A stretch of DNA of 64,000 bases. It comes from Woeseiaceae bacterium. Its GTDB lineage: Bacteria > Pseudomonadota > Gammaproteobacteria > Steroidobacterales > Woeseiaceae. Location: the NCBI GenBank assembly GCA_011772865.1, contig WVYQ01000020.1:101168-165167 (forward strand). The letters run 5' to 3'. Position numbers and translations under genes: made by a program. Below, in pieces: positions 11,822 through 20,890 of the stretch (position 1 is its first letter; every line of letters starts with the position of its first letter). The notes below the pieces were generated by a model. It did no database searches. It saw only the letters and a list, made by a program, of their open reading frames with translations, and was not told the origin of the DNA.

Positions 11822-14200
11822 TTAAAACGCTTGACCAATGGAGAACTGGAATCGTTCGATCTGATCTCCGTAATACCTGTCATTCCCTCTGTACTCATTC
11901 AGTGGGAATGCATAACTAAACCGGAACAATCCGAGCGGCGCCAGCCACTGTACGCCAACGCCGACCGACGCACGTAGTTCGTCGACGCTGGGCTTGTACT
12001 CAACAGGCGAACCGAGTTTGTCGGTAAACTCCACCTCGCCCGTGTTGAACACGTTGCCGATATCGTAAAAGATGCTCGCGCGTGCCTGGCTGGCCCATTT
12101 TTCCGGCAGCGGGATTATAAGCTCTAGCTGGCTCGCAACCAACATATTGCCGCCATAAGGATTGCCGAAACTGTCCCGCGGGCCGAGGTAGGACTCCTTG
12201 AATCCACGTACCGAAGACGGGCCGCCGCCATAGAACTGCTTGTACGGCGGCGCGGCGGTAGTATCGCCCATCGCCTTGGAGATACCGAGCTCGGCGTTGA
12301 TGCGACCGACCCACTGCCCCCAGATCGGAATGTACTTCGTCAAATTGTAGCGCGCCTGGTAGTACTCGACGTCGCTACCCGGTACGGCCATCGACAATAC
12401 CAGCTGCTGGCGCGTTCCGCGATTTGCAAAAAGTGCGCGGTTGCGGCTGTCGTAAGTCCATCCTGTGATCAGCTCGATCGTATCAAACTTGGTACCGAAG
12501 AACTGGAACCCGGTGCCGGTGTCTTCGACAAACGTGTTGCCGTTATTGAGTACCCAATCCTGCGCCTGCTGAGTACTCGATTGGGACGCAAGCAACTCGG
12601 CGCGCTGATATGACAGGCCGAATGACAAGCGCTGGAATTCGGTGATCGGATACCCGTAGTCGACCGTCAGACCGCCGCTCGTCGTCGAAAAGTCGGACGA
12701 TGCAGACGTGAACTGGGTGATGTCGCGGTAATTGAGACTGATTGTCCGTGAAACGCCGTCCATGGTTCGGTACGGGTCCGTGTGCGACAGGCTGTAGAAC
12801 TTCTGGTAGCGCCCGGACATTGCCTCGAGAGCCACCCGATTGCCGGTACCGAGAAAATTGGTGTGAACGATGCTGCCATTCAGCATCAGCTTCTGTGATT
12901 CCGAGTAACCGATGCCGCCGCTGAACTGGCCCGGCATGCGGTAGGTCAGATCGAAGTCGACATCGACCATATCGGGCACACCAGGCACCGGTGTGGTGTT
13001 GACTTCGACATTTTCGATATACGGCAGCCGCTGCAGGAGCACTTTGGACCGATCGACCAGGGCGTTGGAAAGGTAGGCGCTCTCCATCTGCCGCATCTCC
13101 CGGCGCAGCACTTCGTCATCGACTTCGCTGACGCCGTTGAAATTGATTCGCCTCACATAAACGCGGCTCTTCGGATTGATGTAAAACGTGATCGCCGCTT
13201 CCTTTGTTTCGTGATCCAGCTCCGGGACAGGCTCAATTTCGGCGTTCGCATAACCCTGTTCGCCCAATCGGAACGACATGAACTCCGCGGACCGCGCCAG
13301 CAGGGTCTGGTTGAAGATCGATCCCGGCTGTGCCAGCACCATTGCACGCAGCAACTCTTCCGACACCACCATTTCACCGACAAGCTTGATATCCGAGATC
13401 GTGTACAGGTCACCCTCGTGAATACCGATCGTCACGAAGATGTCTTTTTTGTTCGGCGAAATTGCGACCTGGGTCGATTCGACCCGAAAATCGGCATAGC
13501 CCTTGTCCATATAGAACGACCGCAATGTCTCGAGATCGCCTTCGAGGGCTTCCTTCGAATAGCGGTCGTCCTGCCGAATCCAGGACAGCCAGTTCGCTGT
13601 GTCGAGTTCGAAATCTGACCGGATTTCGTCATCGGGAAACGAGTCGTTGCCGACCAGGTTAACCTGCCGAATCTTGGCGCGGTCGCCCTCTTTTACATCG
13701 ATGTTGATCCGCACCGTGTTATTCGGCGTATCGACGACCGACGTGTCGATGGCAACACCGTACTTGCCACGATCGTAATACTGCTCTCGCATGAAGCTGG
13801 CGACGTCTTCGAGGACCGAGCGGTCGAATGTCTTGCCGCGGGCAAGCCCGACGTTGCGCAACGACTCCATCAGGTCTTCGGTCTTGATATCTTTATTGCC
13901 CTCGATTTCGAAGCTCTCGATCGAGGGCCGCTCCTGGACAACGACGATCAGCGTCTCGCCATCGCGACGAATCTCGATATCGTCGAACAAGCCCTGGCCG
14001 TAAAGCGCGCGAATCGCTTCCTGGATGCGAATCTTGTCAACCCGATCGCCGATATTAATCGGCAAATAGTTGAAAACCGTGCCTTCGGAAATACGCTGCA
14101 ATCCTTCGACGCGCATGTCACGAACGACGAAATCGGACTGCGCCACTGCAGACAACGGCAGCAGCAGGCACAGGATTGCGACGCGCAGTCGCCTTGCCAT
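11822..14200 (-). CDS. bamA: Outer membrane protein assembly factor BamA
   Basis: Core of the Bam machine that folds beta-barrel proteins into the outer membrane. The ATG at 14200 gives MARRLRVAILCLLLPLSAVAQ, a Sec signal peptide with cleavage near residue 20, and 792 residues in total, close to the family norm. An earlier in-frame TTG at 14221 overlaps the rseP stop but has no ribosome-binding site, while AGGA precedes the ATG. Five POTRA repeats span roughly residues 22-420. A C-terminal Omp85 barrel follows, with the VRGF motif (SSVRGFKESYLGPRD) and a terminal Phe (FSIGQAF). Confidence 0.97.
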   Translation of the reverse strand: MARRLRVAILCLLLPLSAVAQSDFVVRDMRVEGLQRISEGTVFNYLPINIGDRVDKIRIQEAIRALYGQGLFDDIEIRRDGETLIVVVQERPSIESFEIEGNKDIKTEDLMESLRNVGLARGKTFDRSVLEDVASFMREQYYDRGKYGVAIDTSVVDTPNNTVRINIDVKEGDRAKIRQVNLVGNDSFPDDEIRSDFELDTANWLSWIRQDDRYSKEALEGDLETLRSFYMDKGYADFRVESTQVAISPNKKDIFVTIGIHEGDLYTISDIKLVGEMVVSEELLRAMVLAQPGSIFNQTLLARSAEFMSFRLGEQGYANAEIEPVPELDHETKEAAITFYINPKSRVYVRRINFNGVSEVDDEVLRREMRQMESAYLSNALVDRSKVLLQRLPYIENVEVNTTPVPGVPDMVDVDFDLTYRMPGQFSGGIGYSESQKLMLNGSIVHTNFLGTGNRVALEAMSGRYQKFYSLSHTDPYRTMDGVSRTISLNYRDITQFTSASSDFSTTSGGLTVDYGYPITEFQRLSFGLSYQRAELLASQSSTQQAQDWVLNNGNTFVEDTGTGFQFFGTKFDTIELITGWTYDSRNRALFANRGTRQQLVLSMAVPGSDVEYYQARYNLTKYIPIWGQWVGRINAELGISKAMGDTTAAPPYKQFYGGGPSSVRGFKESYLGPRDSFGNPYGGNMLVASQLELIIPLPEKWASQARASIFYDIGNVFNTGEVEFTDKLGSPVEYKPSVDELRASVGVGVQWLAPLGLFRFSYAFPLNEYRGNDRYYGDQIERFQFSIGQAF

Positions 14201-14217
14201 GATGTTGCTAGTCCTGA

Positions 14218-15546
14218 TCAACCGAAAATTCTCGCGATGTCATTATAAAAAGCGAAGCTCATCAATAATATCAGTGCGAGTATGCCGAATTGCTGCCCGA
14301 TAATCTGCGCGCGTTCAGAGAGTGGACTGCCTTTTAGTCCCTCTATCGTCTGGTAAACGATCTGCCCGCCATCCAGCACGGGCACGGGCAACAGATTCAG
14401 CACGCCGAGGCTGATACTGATCATTGCGAGGAAACCGAGAAAGTAGCGCATTCCGCGCTGCGCCGAGTCGCCGGCGAACTGGGCGATGTTTATCGGCCCA
14501 CTGATGTTCTTGACCGACACATCTCCCGTAACCATTCTGCCCAGCATGCGCACCGTGAACATCGTTTGCGACCACGTATCCCGTATTGCGTTCGGAATAG
14601 CCTCGACAGGACCCAGCTCGTCGAACAGCGCACTGACACCGAGATAGCCGGCTGTTCGTCCGTCGACTTCCCGTGTGCCCAGCACGACGTCAAAGTGCTC
14701 CAGGCGCCTGTCTCGCACGACGCCAATCCTGACCCGCTCGTCAGGCCGGCCGACGACTGCGTCGACGAGGTCCGTGAAGCCGAGGATCGGTTCGCCATCG
14801 ACAGAGACGATTCGATCGCCCAAGCGCATGCCGGCCCGGGCCGCGGCTTCGTTTTCGGTGGGCTCACCAAGAATGACGGGCGGACTGCCGGGGTTGAAGC
14901 CGATGCCCTCGAATAGCAGTCCCGGCTCCGTTAACCGGGCAGAATCCTCGCCAACGCGAATCACGGTCCGCCGTTGCCGACCGTCGCGATTTTCGAGAGT
15001 CATCGGGATATGACCCGATTCGACCATGTTGTCGAACATCGCCATAAGCGCCTGTTGCCAGTCCCCGGTCTCGGTGTCGCCAACGGCGATGATCTGGTCG
15101 CCGGTCTCGAGCCCGGCCTCCGCCGCATAGGAATCCGGGGTCACTTCGCCGATCGCCGGTCGCAACGCCGGCACGCCGTCCATGGACAGCAACCAGTACG
15201 CGACGACGGCAAAAAGAAAATTGAAAAGCGGGCCAGCGAGCAAAACAGCAATGCGCGCAGAGACGGGTCGGTGGTTGAACGCGCGTCCCTCGTCTTCGGG
15301 CGCGACGGGCCCCTCGCGCCCATCGAGAAAACGAACATAGCCGCCGAGCGGTATCGCGGATACACAGTACTCGGTCTTGTCAGCGCCGCGCACCCATGTC
15401 CAGATAGGCTTGCCGAATCCCACGGAGAATCGCAGGACTTTCATGCCGGCCCAGCGACCGACAATGTAATGACCGTATTCGTGGATCGCGACGAGAACGC
15501 TGATCGCAACGATGAACGCGAGCAAACTGGTCAAAAAGTCACCCAT
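14218..15546 (-). CDS. rseP: RIP zinc metalloprotease RseP (site-2 protease)
   Basis: Intramembrane protease that cleaves the anti-sigma factor RseA after DegS and so releases sigma-E during envelope stress. The 442-residue protein has four predicted membrane segments. The zinc motif HEYGH is at residues 22-26 in the first segment, and the second metal ligand lies in NLLPVPVLDGGQ near the C-terminus. Two PDZ domains occupy the periplasmic middle (about residues 115-310). A Shine-Dalgarno-like AGGAAT precedes the ATG. Upstream lies a 111-base gap where dxr would be expected in a Pseudomonas-like order. Confidence 0.97.
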   Translation of the reverse strand: MGDFLTSLLAFIVAISVLVAIHEYGHYIVGRWAGMKVLRFSVGFGKPIWTWVRGADKTEYCVSAIPLGGYVRFLDGREGPVAPEDEGRAFNHRPVSARIAVLLAGPLFNFLFAVVAYWLLSMDGVPALRPAIGEVTPDSYAAEAGLETGDQIIAVGDTETGDWQQALMAMFDNMVESGHIPMTLENRDGRQRRTVIRVGEDSARLTEPGLLFEGIGFNPGSPPVILGEPTENEAAARAGMRLGDRIVSVDGEPILGFTDLVDAVVGRPDERVRIGVVRDRRLEHFDVVLGTREVDGRTAGYLGVSALFDELGPVEAIPNAIRDTWSQTMFTVRMLGRMVTGDVSVKNISGPINIAQFAGDSAQRGMRYFLGFLAMISISLGVLNLLPVPVLDGGQIVYQTIEGLKGSPLSERAQIIGQQFGILALILLMSFAFYNDIARIFG

Positions 15547-15657
15547 GGCTAGCTATTCCTGTGAAATCGTGGCGCTCAGCATAATGTTGACTGAGGCCGC
15601 CGGCCGCAGTTCCCGGCAGTTTGCCGCTGTATGAATGAATGCACACTGAACGGCACA

Positions 15658-16437
15658 TCAGGCCAGTCCCACCCAGCCCAGACCCAGCGCGAACAGTGGG
15701 GCTGCGGCCGAAACGCTGTCTATGCGATCGAGCACACCGCCGTGGCCCGGGAAAAGGTTGCCGCTGTCCTTGATACCTATGGTGCGCTTGAACATGCTGA
15801 CCGTCAGATCTCCAACAACCGACAGGCTGGCAACCGCCAGGCAGAACGGGATAAAAACCGCGAGATCGGTCTCCGCCCAGGTCGTTCTCAGCAAGGTCAG
15901 TAGCACTACCGCTACGAGACCGCCGATTACTCCTTCCCAGGTCTTGGCAGGACTGATGTCCGGGGCCAGTTTGACGCGCCCGATCGCCTTGCCCGTGAAG
16001 AATGCGCCCGTATCCGCGACCCAGACTATAAGAAGTGCGAAAAGCAGCAGCTCGGGCGTCGCCTGGTACAGAATTACGAGCGCAAGATACAGCGGCACGA
16101 GAACGAGCGCGCCAGACACCCAGCGGACGGCAAGTGGTATCGGAGTCGGAAAAAAGAAGGTCCAGACCAGGGCGGAAAGCCACCAGACAAGTGCGATAAC
16201 GAACACGAGCGATGCGTCGATATCGAGCAGCGTTACGGCCGCGATCAATGCCGCAATGATCGCGACGTAACCGAATCGCAGCATATTGCCCGGGACGCCG
16301 AGGAAGGCTGACCATTCCCAGGCACCGGCGAGCATGACAGCAATAATCGCGGCGAGAGCAACTTCGCCGGGCAGGTAGAACAGCACCGCCAGAAGGGCAA
16401 GCAGCGCGACGACTGCTGTGATGACGCGTTGCTTCAT
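15658..16437 (-). CDS. cdsA: Phosphatidate cytidylyltransferase
   Basis: Makes CDP-diacylglycerol from phosphatidic acid and CTP, the branch point for all phospholipids. The 259-residue, multi-span membrane protein carries the CDS signature near its C-terminus, SMFKRTIGIKDSGNLFPGHG followed by GVLDRID, with the acidic residues that bind metal. It overlaps uppS by four bases (ATGA). Confidence 0.96.
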   Translation of the reverse strand: MKQRVITAVVALLALLAVLFYLPGEVALAAIIAVMLAGAWEWSAFLGVPGNMLRFGYVAIIAALIAAVTLLDIDASLVFVIALVWWLSALVWTFFFPTPIPLAVRWVSGALVLVPLYLALVILYQATPELLLFALLIVWVADTGAFFTGKAIGRVKLAPDISPAKTWEGVIGGLVAVVLLTLLRTTWAETDLAVFIPFCLAVASLSVVGDLTVSMFKRTIGIKDSGNLFPGHGGVLDRIDSVSAAAPLFALGLGWVGLA

Positions 16438-17171
16438 CGACTGACTGCCTCAACCTGTTCACCCGTATGGCCATATCTGCGCTGTCGTGCAGCATAAAAA
16501 GCCAGAGCCTCGTCAAAATCCCGGTCGCCAAAGTCCGGCCACAGCGTGTTGCAAAAGTACAGCTCCGCATAGGCCAGGTTCCACAACAGGAAGTTGCTGA
16601 TCCGCTGCTCTCCGCCGGTGCGGATCAGAAGGTCCGGATCCGGGATGTCGCCAAGCTGCAGCTCCCCAGCAATCGCCTGCTCGTCCACATCGTCGGCATC
16701 GATGTCGCCGGACACTGCTTTTGCTACCAGGGAACGTGCCGCCTGCACAATGTCCCAACGGCCGCCGTAGGCAACCGCAACAATCAGATGCAGGCCCGTG
16801 TTTCCGATTGTGCGCTGCTCGGCAGCCTCGATTTTGTCGACCAGGCTTTTCTGCAGCTGCCCGCGCGCACCGACAAATTCGAGCTTTACATTATTACGAT
16901 GCAGGTCATCGACTTCTCGTTGCAGGGCCTCGAGAAAAAGTCCCATCAGCTTGCTGACCTCATCGCGCGGTCGCGACCAGTTCTCGCTGCTGAACGCAAA
17001 CAACGTCAGGTACCGGATACCCCGCTCCGCCGCCAGCTCCACTGCTCTTCTGACTGACCCGACGCCGGACCGATGCCCCGCATGTCGCGGCAGACCGCGA
17101 TTGCGGGCCCAGCGTCCGTTACCGTCCATAATGACGGCTACGTGAGTCGGTATTTTCGGGCTTTGAGCCAT
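16434..17171 (-). CDS. uppS: Undecaprenyl diphosphate synthase
   Basis: cis-Prenyltransferase that extends farnesyl diphosphate with isopentenyl units to the C55 lipid carrier used for peptidoglycan and O-antigen. The 245-residue protein has HVAVIMDGNGRWA (residues 10-22) with catalytic Asp16, the FAFSSENWSRP substrate-binding region and the C-terminal DLLIRTGGEQRISNFLLW motif. It follows frr by 26 bases. In E. coli dxr stands between frr and this gene; here it does not. Confidence 0.97.
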   Translation of the reverse strand: MAQSPKIPTHVAVIMDGNGRWARNRGLPRHAGHRSGVGSVRRAVELAAERGIRYLTLFAFSSENWSRPRDEVSKLMGLFLEALQREVDDLHRNNVKLEFVGARGQLQKSLVDKIEAAEQRTIGNTGLHLIVAVAYGGRWDIVQAARSLVAKAVSGDIDADDVDEQAIAGELQLGDIPDPDLLIRTGGEQRISNFLLWNLAYAELYFCNTLWPDFGDRDFDEALAFYAARQRRYGHTGEQVEAVSR

Positions 17172-17197
17172 CGCAAAAACAAGGAACGTGGCCTTGC

Positions 17198-17755
17198 CTA
17201 GATCTCCATCAGCTCGCTCTCCTTGTCAGCGAGCAATTTATCGATCTGCGCAATGTACTTGTCGGTGATGGTCTGTATCTCGTCTTCGGCCCGGTGCTCG
17301 TCGTCCTCACCGATCATCTTTTCCTTGAGCAGGTCCTTGATGTCATGTATCGCATCGCGACGAATATTGCGAACCGCGATGCGGCCGCCTTCGGCTTCGC
17401 TGCGGACGACGCGAATCATGTCCTTGCGACGCTCCTCGGTCAAAGGCGGCAAAGGCACACGAATAACCGTACCGGCGGACGCAGGGTTGAGACCGAGGTC
17501 CGAACCCATGATCGCCTTCTCGATGACGGGCACCATTTCCTTCTCCCAGGGTGTCACTGTCAGCGTTCGCGGATCCTCGACGTTGACATTCGAAACCTGG
17601 TTCAGCGGCACCTGTGAGCCGTAATATTCGACCGTGATGTGGTCGAGCAGGCTCGTGTGCGCGCGGCCCGTGCGAATCTTGGTCAGTTCCTGCTTTAGCG
17701 ACGCGACGCTCTTGCTCATGCGTTCGCCAGCATCTTTCTTGATGTCGTCTATCAC
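17198..17755 (-). CDS. frr: Ribosome recycling factor
   Basis: tRNA-shaped factor that, with EF-G, splits post-termination ribosomes. The 185 residues equal the E. coli length. The conserved stretch [23 protein letters not shown] covers the first long helix and the turn into the beta domain, and [32 protein letters not shown] lies in the second helix pair. The start is a GTG. It follows pyrH by 20 bases in the standard order. Confidence 0.97.
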   Translation of the reverse strand: MIDDIKKDAGERMSKSVASLKQELTKIRTGRAHTSLLDHITVEYYGSQVPLNQVSNVNVEDPRTLTVTPWEKEMVPVIEKAIMGSDLGLNPASAGTVIRVPLPPLTEERRKDMIRVVRSEAEGGRIAVRNIRRDAIHDIKDLLKEKMIGEDDEHRAEDEIQTITDKYIAQIDKLLADKESELMEI

Positions 17756-17775
17756 GTTCCAGTCCCTCTCTGTAA

Positions 17776-18498
17776 TCAGGCGGTAACCAGCGTACCGACG
17801 TTGTCACCCGACATTGCCTGCACCAGCGCGTTCGCCCGCGTGAGGTCAAAGACGCGCAACGGCAATCCGTTGTCGCGGCACATGACGACAGCTGTTGCAT
17901 CCATGACCATCAGCTTGTCCGCCAGAACCTTGTCGAACGAGACCGTATCGAAACGTTTTGCGTCGGGGTTTTTTACCGGGTCGGCGTCGTAGACACCATC
18001 CACCTTGGTGGCCTTCAAAAGAATATCTGCCCCGATCTCGATCGCCCGCAGGCTGGCCGCTGTGTCGGTCGTAAAAAACGGATTGCCGGTTCCCGCGGCG
18101 AGTATGACGACGCGGCCTTTCTCGAGATGACGTACCGCACGGCGCCGGATGTAATCTTCACAGACTTCGTGAATCTGCAACGCAGACATCACGCGCGCGA
18201 ACACGCCTTTCGACTCAAGGGCATCCTGGATCGCCAGCGCATTCATGACCGTCGCGAGCATTCCCATGTAATCGCCGGTCACGCGGTCCATCCCCGCCCG
18301 GGCGAGCCCTGCGCCGCGGAAGATGTTGCCGCCACCGATGACAATCGCGACCTCCACGCCCTTCTCCCTCGCGATGGCGATCTCGGCAGCCATGCGCTGG
18401 ATGACAGCTGGCTCAATCCCGTAGTCGAGGTCGCCCATCAACGCCTCACCGCTTAGTTTCAGCAGGACGCGACGATATTGAACCGGGGAGTCACTCAT
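17776..18498 (-). CDS. pyrH: Uridylate kinase
   Basis: Hexameric UMP kinase of the amino-acid-kinase fold, feeding UTP and (through PyrG in this same operon) CTP synthesis. The 240-residue protein starts [14 protein letters not shown], with [12 protein letters not shown] as the phosphate-binding loop and [16 protein letters not shown] near the acceptor site. A 97-base gap separates it from tsf; the gap is AT-rich and may hold an internal promoter, but I could not find a well-spaced pair of hexamers. Confidence 0.97.
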   Translation of the reverse strand: MSDSPVQYRRVLLKLSGEALMGDLDYGIEPAVIQRMAAEIAIAREKGVEVAIVIGGGNIFRGAGLARAGMDRVTGDYMGMLATVMNALAIQDALESKGVFARVMSALQIHEVCEDYIRRRAVRHLEKGRVVILAAGTGNPFFTTDTAASLRAIEIGADILLKATKVDGVYDADPVKNPDAKRFDTVSFDKVLADKLMVMDATAVVMCRDNGLPLRVFDLTRANALVQAMSGDNVGTLVTA

Positions 18499-18595
18499 GA
18501 TCGGGCCTTTTCTTTCCTGGCGTCTCGGCGGCGATTGATTCTAGCGTATTCGTCGATAGTAGTCTTTATTAAATCAAAGGGTTAAGTGACTAATC

Positions 18596-19471
18596 TCAGC
18601 TGGCGCCTTTGACTTGCGCCATGACTTCCTCGACGAAATTTTCCTGTTTCTTCTCGATGCCCTCACCAACTTCGAAGCGAACGCAGGCCGTGATGCTGGC
18701 ACCGGCATTGCTCAGCAGCTTGCCGACCGTGAGGCTGTCATCCTTGACGAAGGGCTGTCCGAGCAGCGTGATCTCCTTGAGGAACTTGTTGACGCGGCCC
18801 GCCACCATCTTCTCAATGATGTCGGCCGGTTTGCCGGAGTCCTGCGCCTGCTCGGTCAAAATACGCCGCTCGTTTTCGAGCGTGTCTGCGGGAACGTCCG
18901 ATTCGGCGACGTATTGCGGATTCATGGCGGCAACGTGCATTGCCACGTCGCGAGCCAGGTCCTCGTCACCACCATCGAGCGCAACGACTGTGCCGATGCG
19001 GGCGCCATGCGAGTAACTGGCCAGAACGCTGCCGGAATTCACAACCTGAATTCGCCGAACGCCGATGTTCTCACCAACCTTCGCGATCAGGTCTGTGCGA
19101 GCCTGTTCGACGGTGCGGCCATCGGCCAGCGCCTCGTTGCTGAATGCCGCGACATCGGTGGTGCCCGACGCCAGCGCCGCCGCCGCAACGGCATCCGTGA
19201 ACGCGACAAAGTTTTCGTCCTTGGCGACAAAGTCCGTTTCCGAGTTGACCTCGACCATGACGGCCGTGTTGCCTTCCTGCGCGATTACGATGCGCCCGTC
19301 AGCCGCGACGCGACTGGCTTTCTTGTCAGCCTTGGCCTGGCCGGTCTTGCGGAGGATCTCCGCAGCGGCATCCAGGTCACCGTCGGCCTCAACGAGTGCC
19401 TTCTTGCACTCCATCATGCCCGCACCGGTCCGCTCGCGCAGTTCCTTTACCATCGATGCTGAAATCGACAT
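18596..19471 (-). CDS. tsf: Translation elongation factor Ts
   Basis: Nucleotide exchange factor for EF-Tu. The 291-residue protein shows the UBA-like N-terminus with LRERTGAGMMECKKALVEADGD, then the TDFVAKDENFVAF core motif that inserts next to the EF-Tu nucleotide site, a coiled-coil region and a C-terminal module (ITLLGQPFVKD). It follows rpsB by 13 bases, as in nearly all Gammaproteobacteria. Confidence 0.98.
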   Translation of the reverse strand: MSISASMVKELRERTGAGMMECKKALVEADGDLDAAAEILRKTGQAKADKKASRVAADGRIVIAQEGNTAVMVEVNSETDFVAKDENFVAFTDAVAAAALASGTTDVAAFSNEALADGRTVEQARTDLIAKVGENIGVRRIQVVNSGSVLASYSHGARIGTVVALDGGDEDLARDVAMHVAAMNPQYVAESDVPADTLENERRILTEQAQDSGKPADIIEKMVAGRVNKFLKEITLLGQPFVKDDSLTVGKLLSNAGASITACVRFEVGEGIEKKQENFVEEVMAQVKGAS

Positions 19472-19484
19472 TGTTCTAACCTCT

Positions 19485-20711
19485 TTAGTCCTTGTCGGCA
19501 GCTTTTTTTGCCGTTTTCTTTGCGGCCTTCTTCGCTACCTTCTTGGCTACCTTCTTCGCTGTCTTCTTTGCTGCCTTTTTCGTTACCTTCTTGGCGGCCT
19601 TTTTGGCGACTTTCTTGGCCTTTTTCTTTGCGGGCGCCGCCTCGGCCTTGTCTGCTGCCGGCTCTTCGGCAACGGCCTTGTCTGCTGCCGGCTCTTCGGC
19701 AGCTGCTTCAGCCGGCGCTTTTTCAGCAGGTTTTGCTTCGGCAGGAGCTTCCTCGGCGGGAGCAGCTTCAGCGGGAGCCTCTTCTACCGGTGCTTCTGGC
19801 GCTGCTTCTGCGGACTCTTCGGCCGGTGCTTCTGGCGCTGCTTCTGCGGACTCTTCGGCCGGTTTCTCCTCGGCCGCAGCTTCGCTCGGGATCTCGACTT
19901 TCTTCGCAGCGGCTTTCTTCTTGACGGTCGCCTTCTTCGCCACTTTCTTCTTGCGGCCGCCAGTCTTCTTGACGTTACCCTCCTCGTCGAGTTCGACAAA
20001 CTCGTCCTCGCCGAGCGCAACCTCGGGCAACGACGTCTTGCCGTCGAGCACCGCGTCGGCGACCATCGCGGCATACAGCTCGATGGCCCGCATCGCATCG
20101 TCATTGCCCGGGATCACATAGTCGATGCCGTCCGGGGAGCAGTTCGTGTCGACCACGGCGACCACTGGAATACCGAGCTTTTGTGCTTCACGAACGGCGA
20201 TGTCCTCGTGATCGACATCGACGACGAACAGCACGTCGGGCAGACCCGTCATATCCTTGATGCCACCCAGGCTGCGCTCGAGCTTGTCCTGTTCGCGGTT
20301 GAGCCCGAGGATTTCCTTCTTGGTCAGGCCTTCGAAGCCGCCCTCTTCGGCCATGGATTCGAGCGCCACGAGTCTTTTCACGGACTGGCGAATCGTTTTG
20401 TAGTTGGTGAGCATTCCGCCCAGCCAGCGATAGCTGACGAACGGCATCCCCGCGCGCTCTGCGTTGGTCCGGATCGAATCGCGCGCGGCGCGCTTGGTGC
20501 CGACGAACAGCACCTTGCCGCCATCGGCGACGGTGCCCTTGATGAACGCACAGGCCTCGCGAGCCATAGGCAGGCTCTTCTCGAGGTTGATGATGTGGAT
20601 TCGGTTTCGCTCGCCGAAGATGAACGGAGCCATCTTCGGGTTCCAGTAGCGGGTCTGGTGACCAAAGTGCACGCCAGCCTCTAGCATCTGGCGCATTGAT
20701 ACGTCTGCCAT
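19485..20711 (-). CDS. rpsB: 30S ribosomal protein S2 with long histone-like C-terminal tail
   Basis: S2 binds the 30S head-body hinge and is needed to dock S1. Starting at the ATG preceded by GGAG ([20 protein letters not shown]), the protein is 408 residues; ordinary S2 is about 240. Residues 1-235 are a normal S2 core. After it come a basic linker (about 249-271, [20 protein letters not shown]), an acidic Ala/Pro/Glu-rich section (272-360) and a Lys/Ala-rich section (361-408) built of KKAAKK- and KKVAKK-type units, resembling AlgP or histone H1-like tails. There is no stop or frameshift between core and tail, so this is one gene. The role of the tail is unknown. Open frame exists upstream of the chosen ATG but it lies in the leader. 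Confidence 0.95.
   Translation of the reverse strand: MADVSMRQMLEAGVHFGHQTRYWNPKMAPFIFGERNRIHIINLEKSLPMAREACAFIKGTVADGGKVLFVGTKRAARDSIRTNAERAGMPFVSYRWLGGMLTNYKTIRQSVKRLVALESMAEEGGFEGLTKKEILGLNREQDKLERSLGGIKDMTGLPDVLFVVDVDHEDIAVREAQKLGIPVVAVVDTNCSPDGIDYVIPGNDDAMRAIELYAAMVADAVLDGKTSLPEVALGEDEFVELDEEGNVKKTGGRKKKVAKKATVKKKAAAKKVEIPSEAAAEEKPAEESAEAAPEAPAEESAEAAPEAPVEEAPAEAAPAEEAPAEAKPAEKAPAEAAAEEPAADKAVAEEPAADKAEAAPAKKKAKKVAKKAAKKVTKKAAKKTAKKVAKKVAKKAAKKTAKKAADKD
19643..19702 (-). repeat. 30-base tandem duplication in the rpsB tail
   Basis: Two adjacent copies of a 30-base unit, differing at about one base, encode the repeated decapeptide [10 protein letters not shown]-type segment in the acidic part of the S2 tail. 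The in-frame period suggests growth by duplication. Confidence 0.85.
19789..19860 (-). repeat. 36-base perfect tandem duplication in the rpsB tail
   Basis: Two identical adjacent 36-base units (19789-19824 and 19825-19860) encode [12 protein letters not shown] twice. A perfect nucleotide-level repeat implies a recent duplication or slippage event in this low-complexity segment. Confidence 0.9.
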
Positions 20712-20734
20712 GTAAATTCTCCGGGTTAGGCCTC

Positions 20735-20796
20735 CGTACACCCCATCCCGCAACCCCTTTTCTGGCGGGGCACCCAGCGCGACGTGACGGTGTACG
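20735..20796 (-). promoter_or_regulatory. Candidate rpsB leader RNA structure (S2 autoregulation)
   Basis: The transcribed leader between the rpsB promoter and its start contains a perfect 8-base inverted repeat, CGTACACC and GGTGTACG (arms 20789-20796 and 20735-20742). It closes a GC-rich loop that itself contains CCCC and GGGG arms around GCCAGAAAA. Gammaproteobacterial rpsB leaders are known to bind S2 and repress the rpsB-tsf operon; that this structure does so is inference. It ends shortly before the ribosome-binding site. Confidence 0.5.
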
Positions 20797-20806
20797 TGTG
20801 GATTAA

Positions 20807-20835
20807 TTGCCTCTAGGGCGCGCGCTTTATACCAT
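20807..20835 (+). promoter_or_regulatory. Weak candidate promoter of map
   Basis: TTGCCT and TACCAT separated by 17 bases on the plus strand, about 55 bases before the map start. Each hexamer matches consensus at four of six positions. It overlaps the rpsB -10 element, so the two divergent promoters would compete for polymerase. Confidence 0.3.
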
Positions 20836-20854
20836 AGCCGGCAGCGGCCAACAA
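20826..20854 (-). promoter_or_regulatory. Predicted sigma-70 promoter of rpsB operon
   Basis: On the minus strand, TTGTTG (20849-20854) and TATAAA (20826-20831) are separated by exactly 17 bases. They lie about 115 bases upstream of the rpsB start, leaving room for the structured leader. This is the best promoter match in the window and would drive the whole housekeeping superoperon. Confidence 0.65.
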
Positions 20855-20890
20855 CGCCCTGACAAGCCGGATTTCTCCAGACTTTTTTCC

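Noticed and set aside
14201-14221. TTG start of bamA overlapping the rseP stop
   Set aside because: No ribosome-binding site; the ATG at 14200 gives a cleaner signal peptide and has AGGA upstream.
15539-16570. Minus-strand open frame (343 codons) filling the cdsA-rseP gap, possibly dxr
   Set aside because: It is an out-of-frame reading of cdsA that runs into the gap; it has no NADPH-binding GSTGSIG or other DXR motif.
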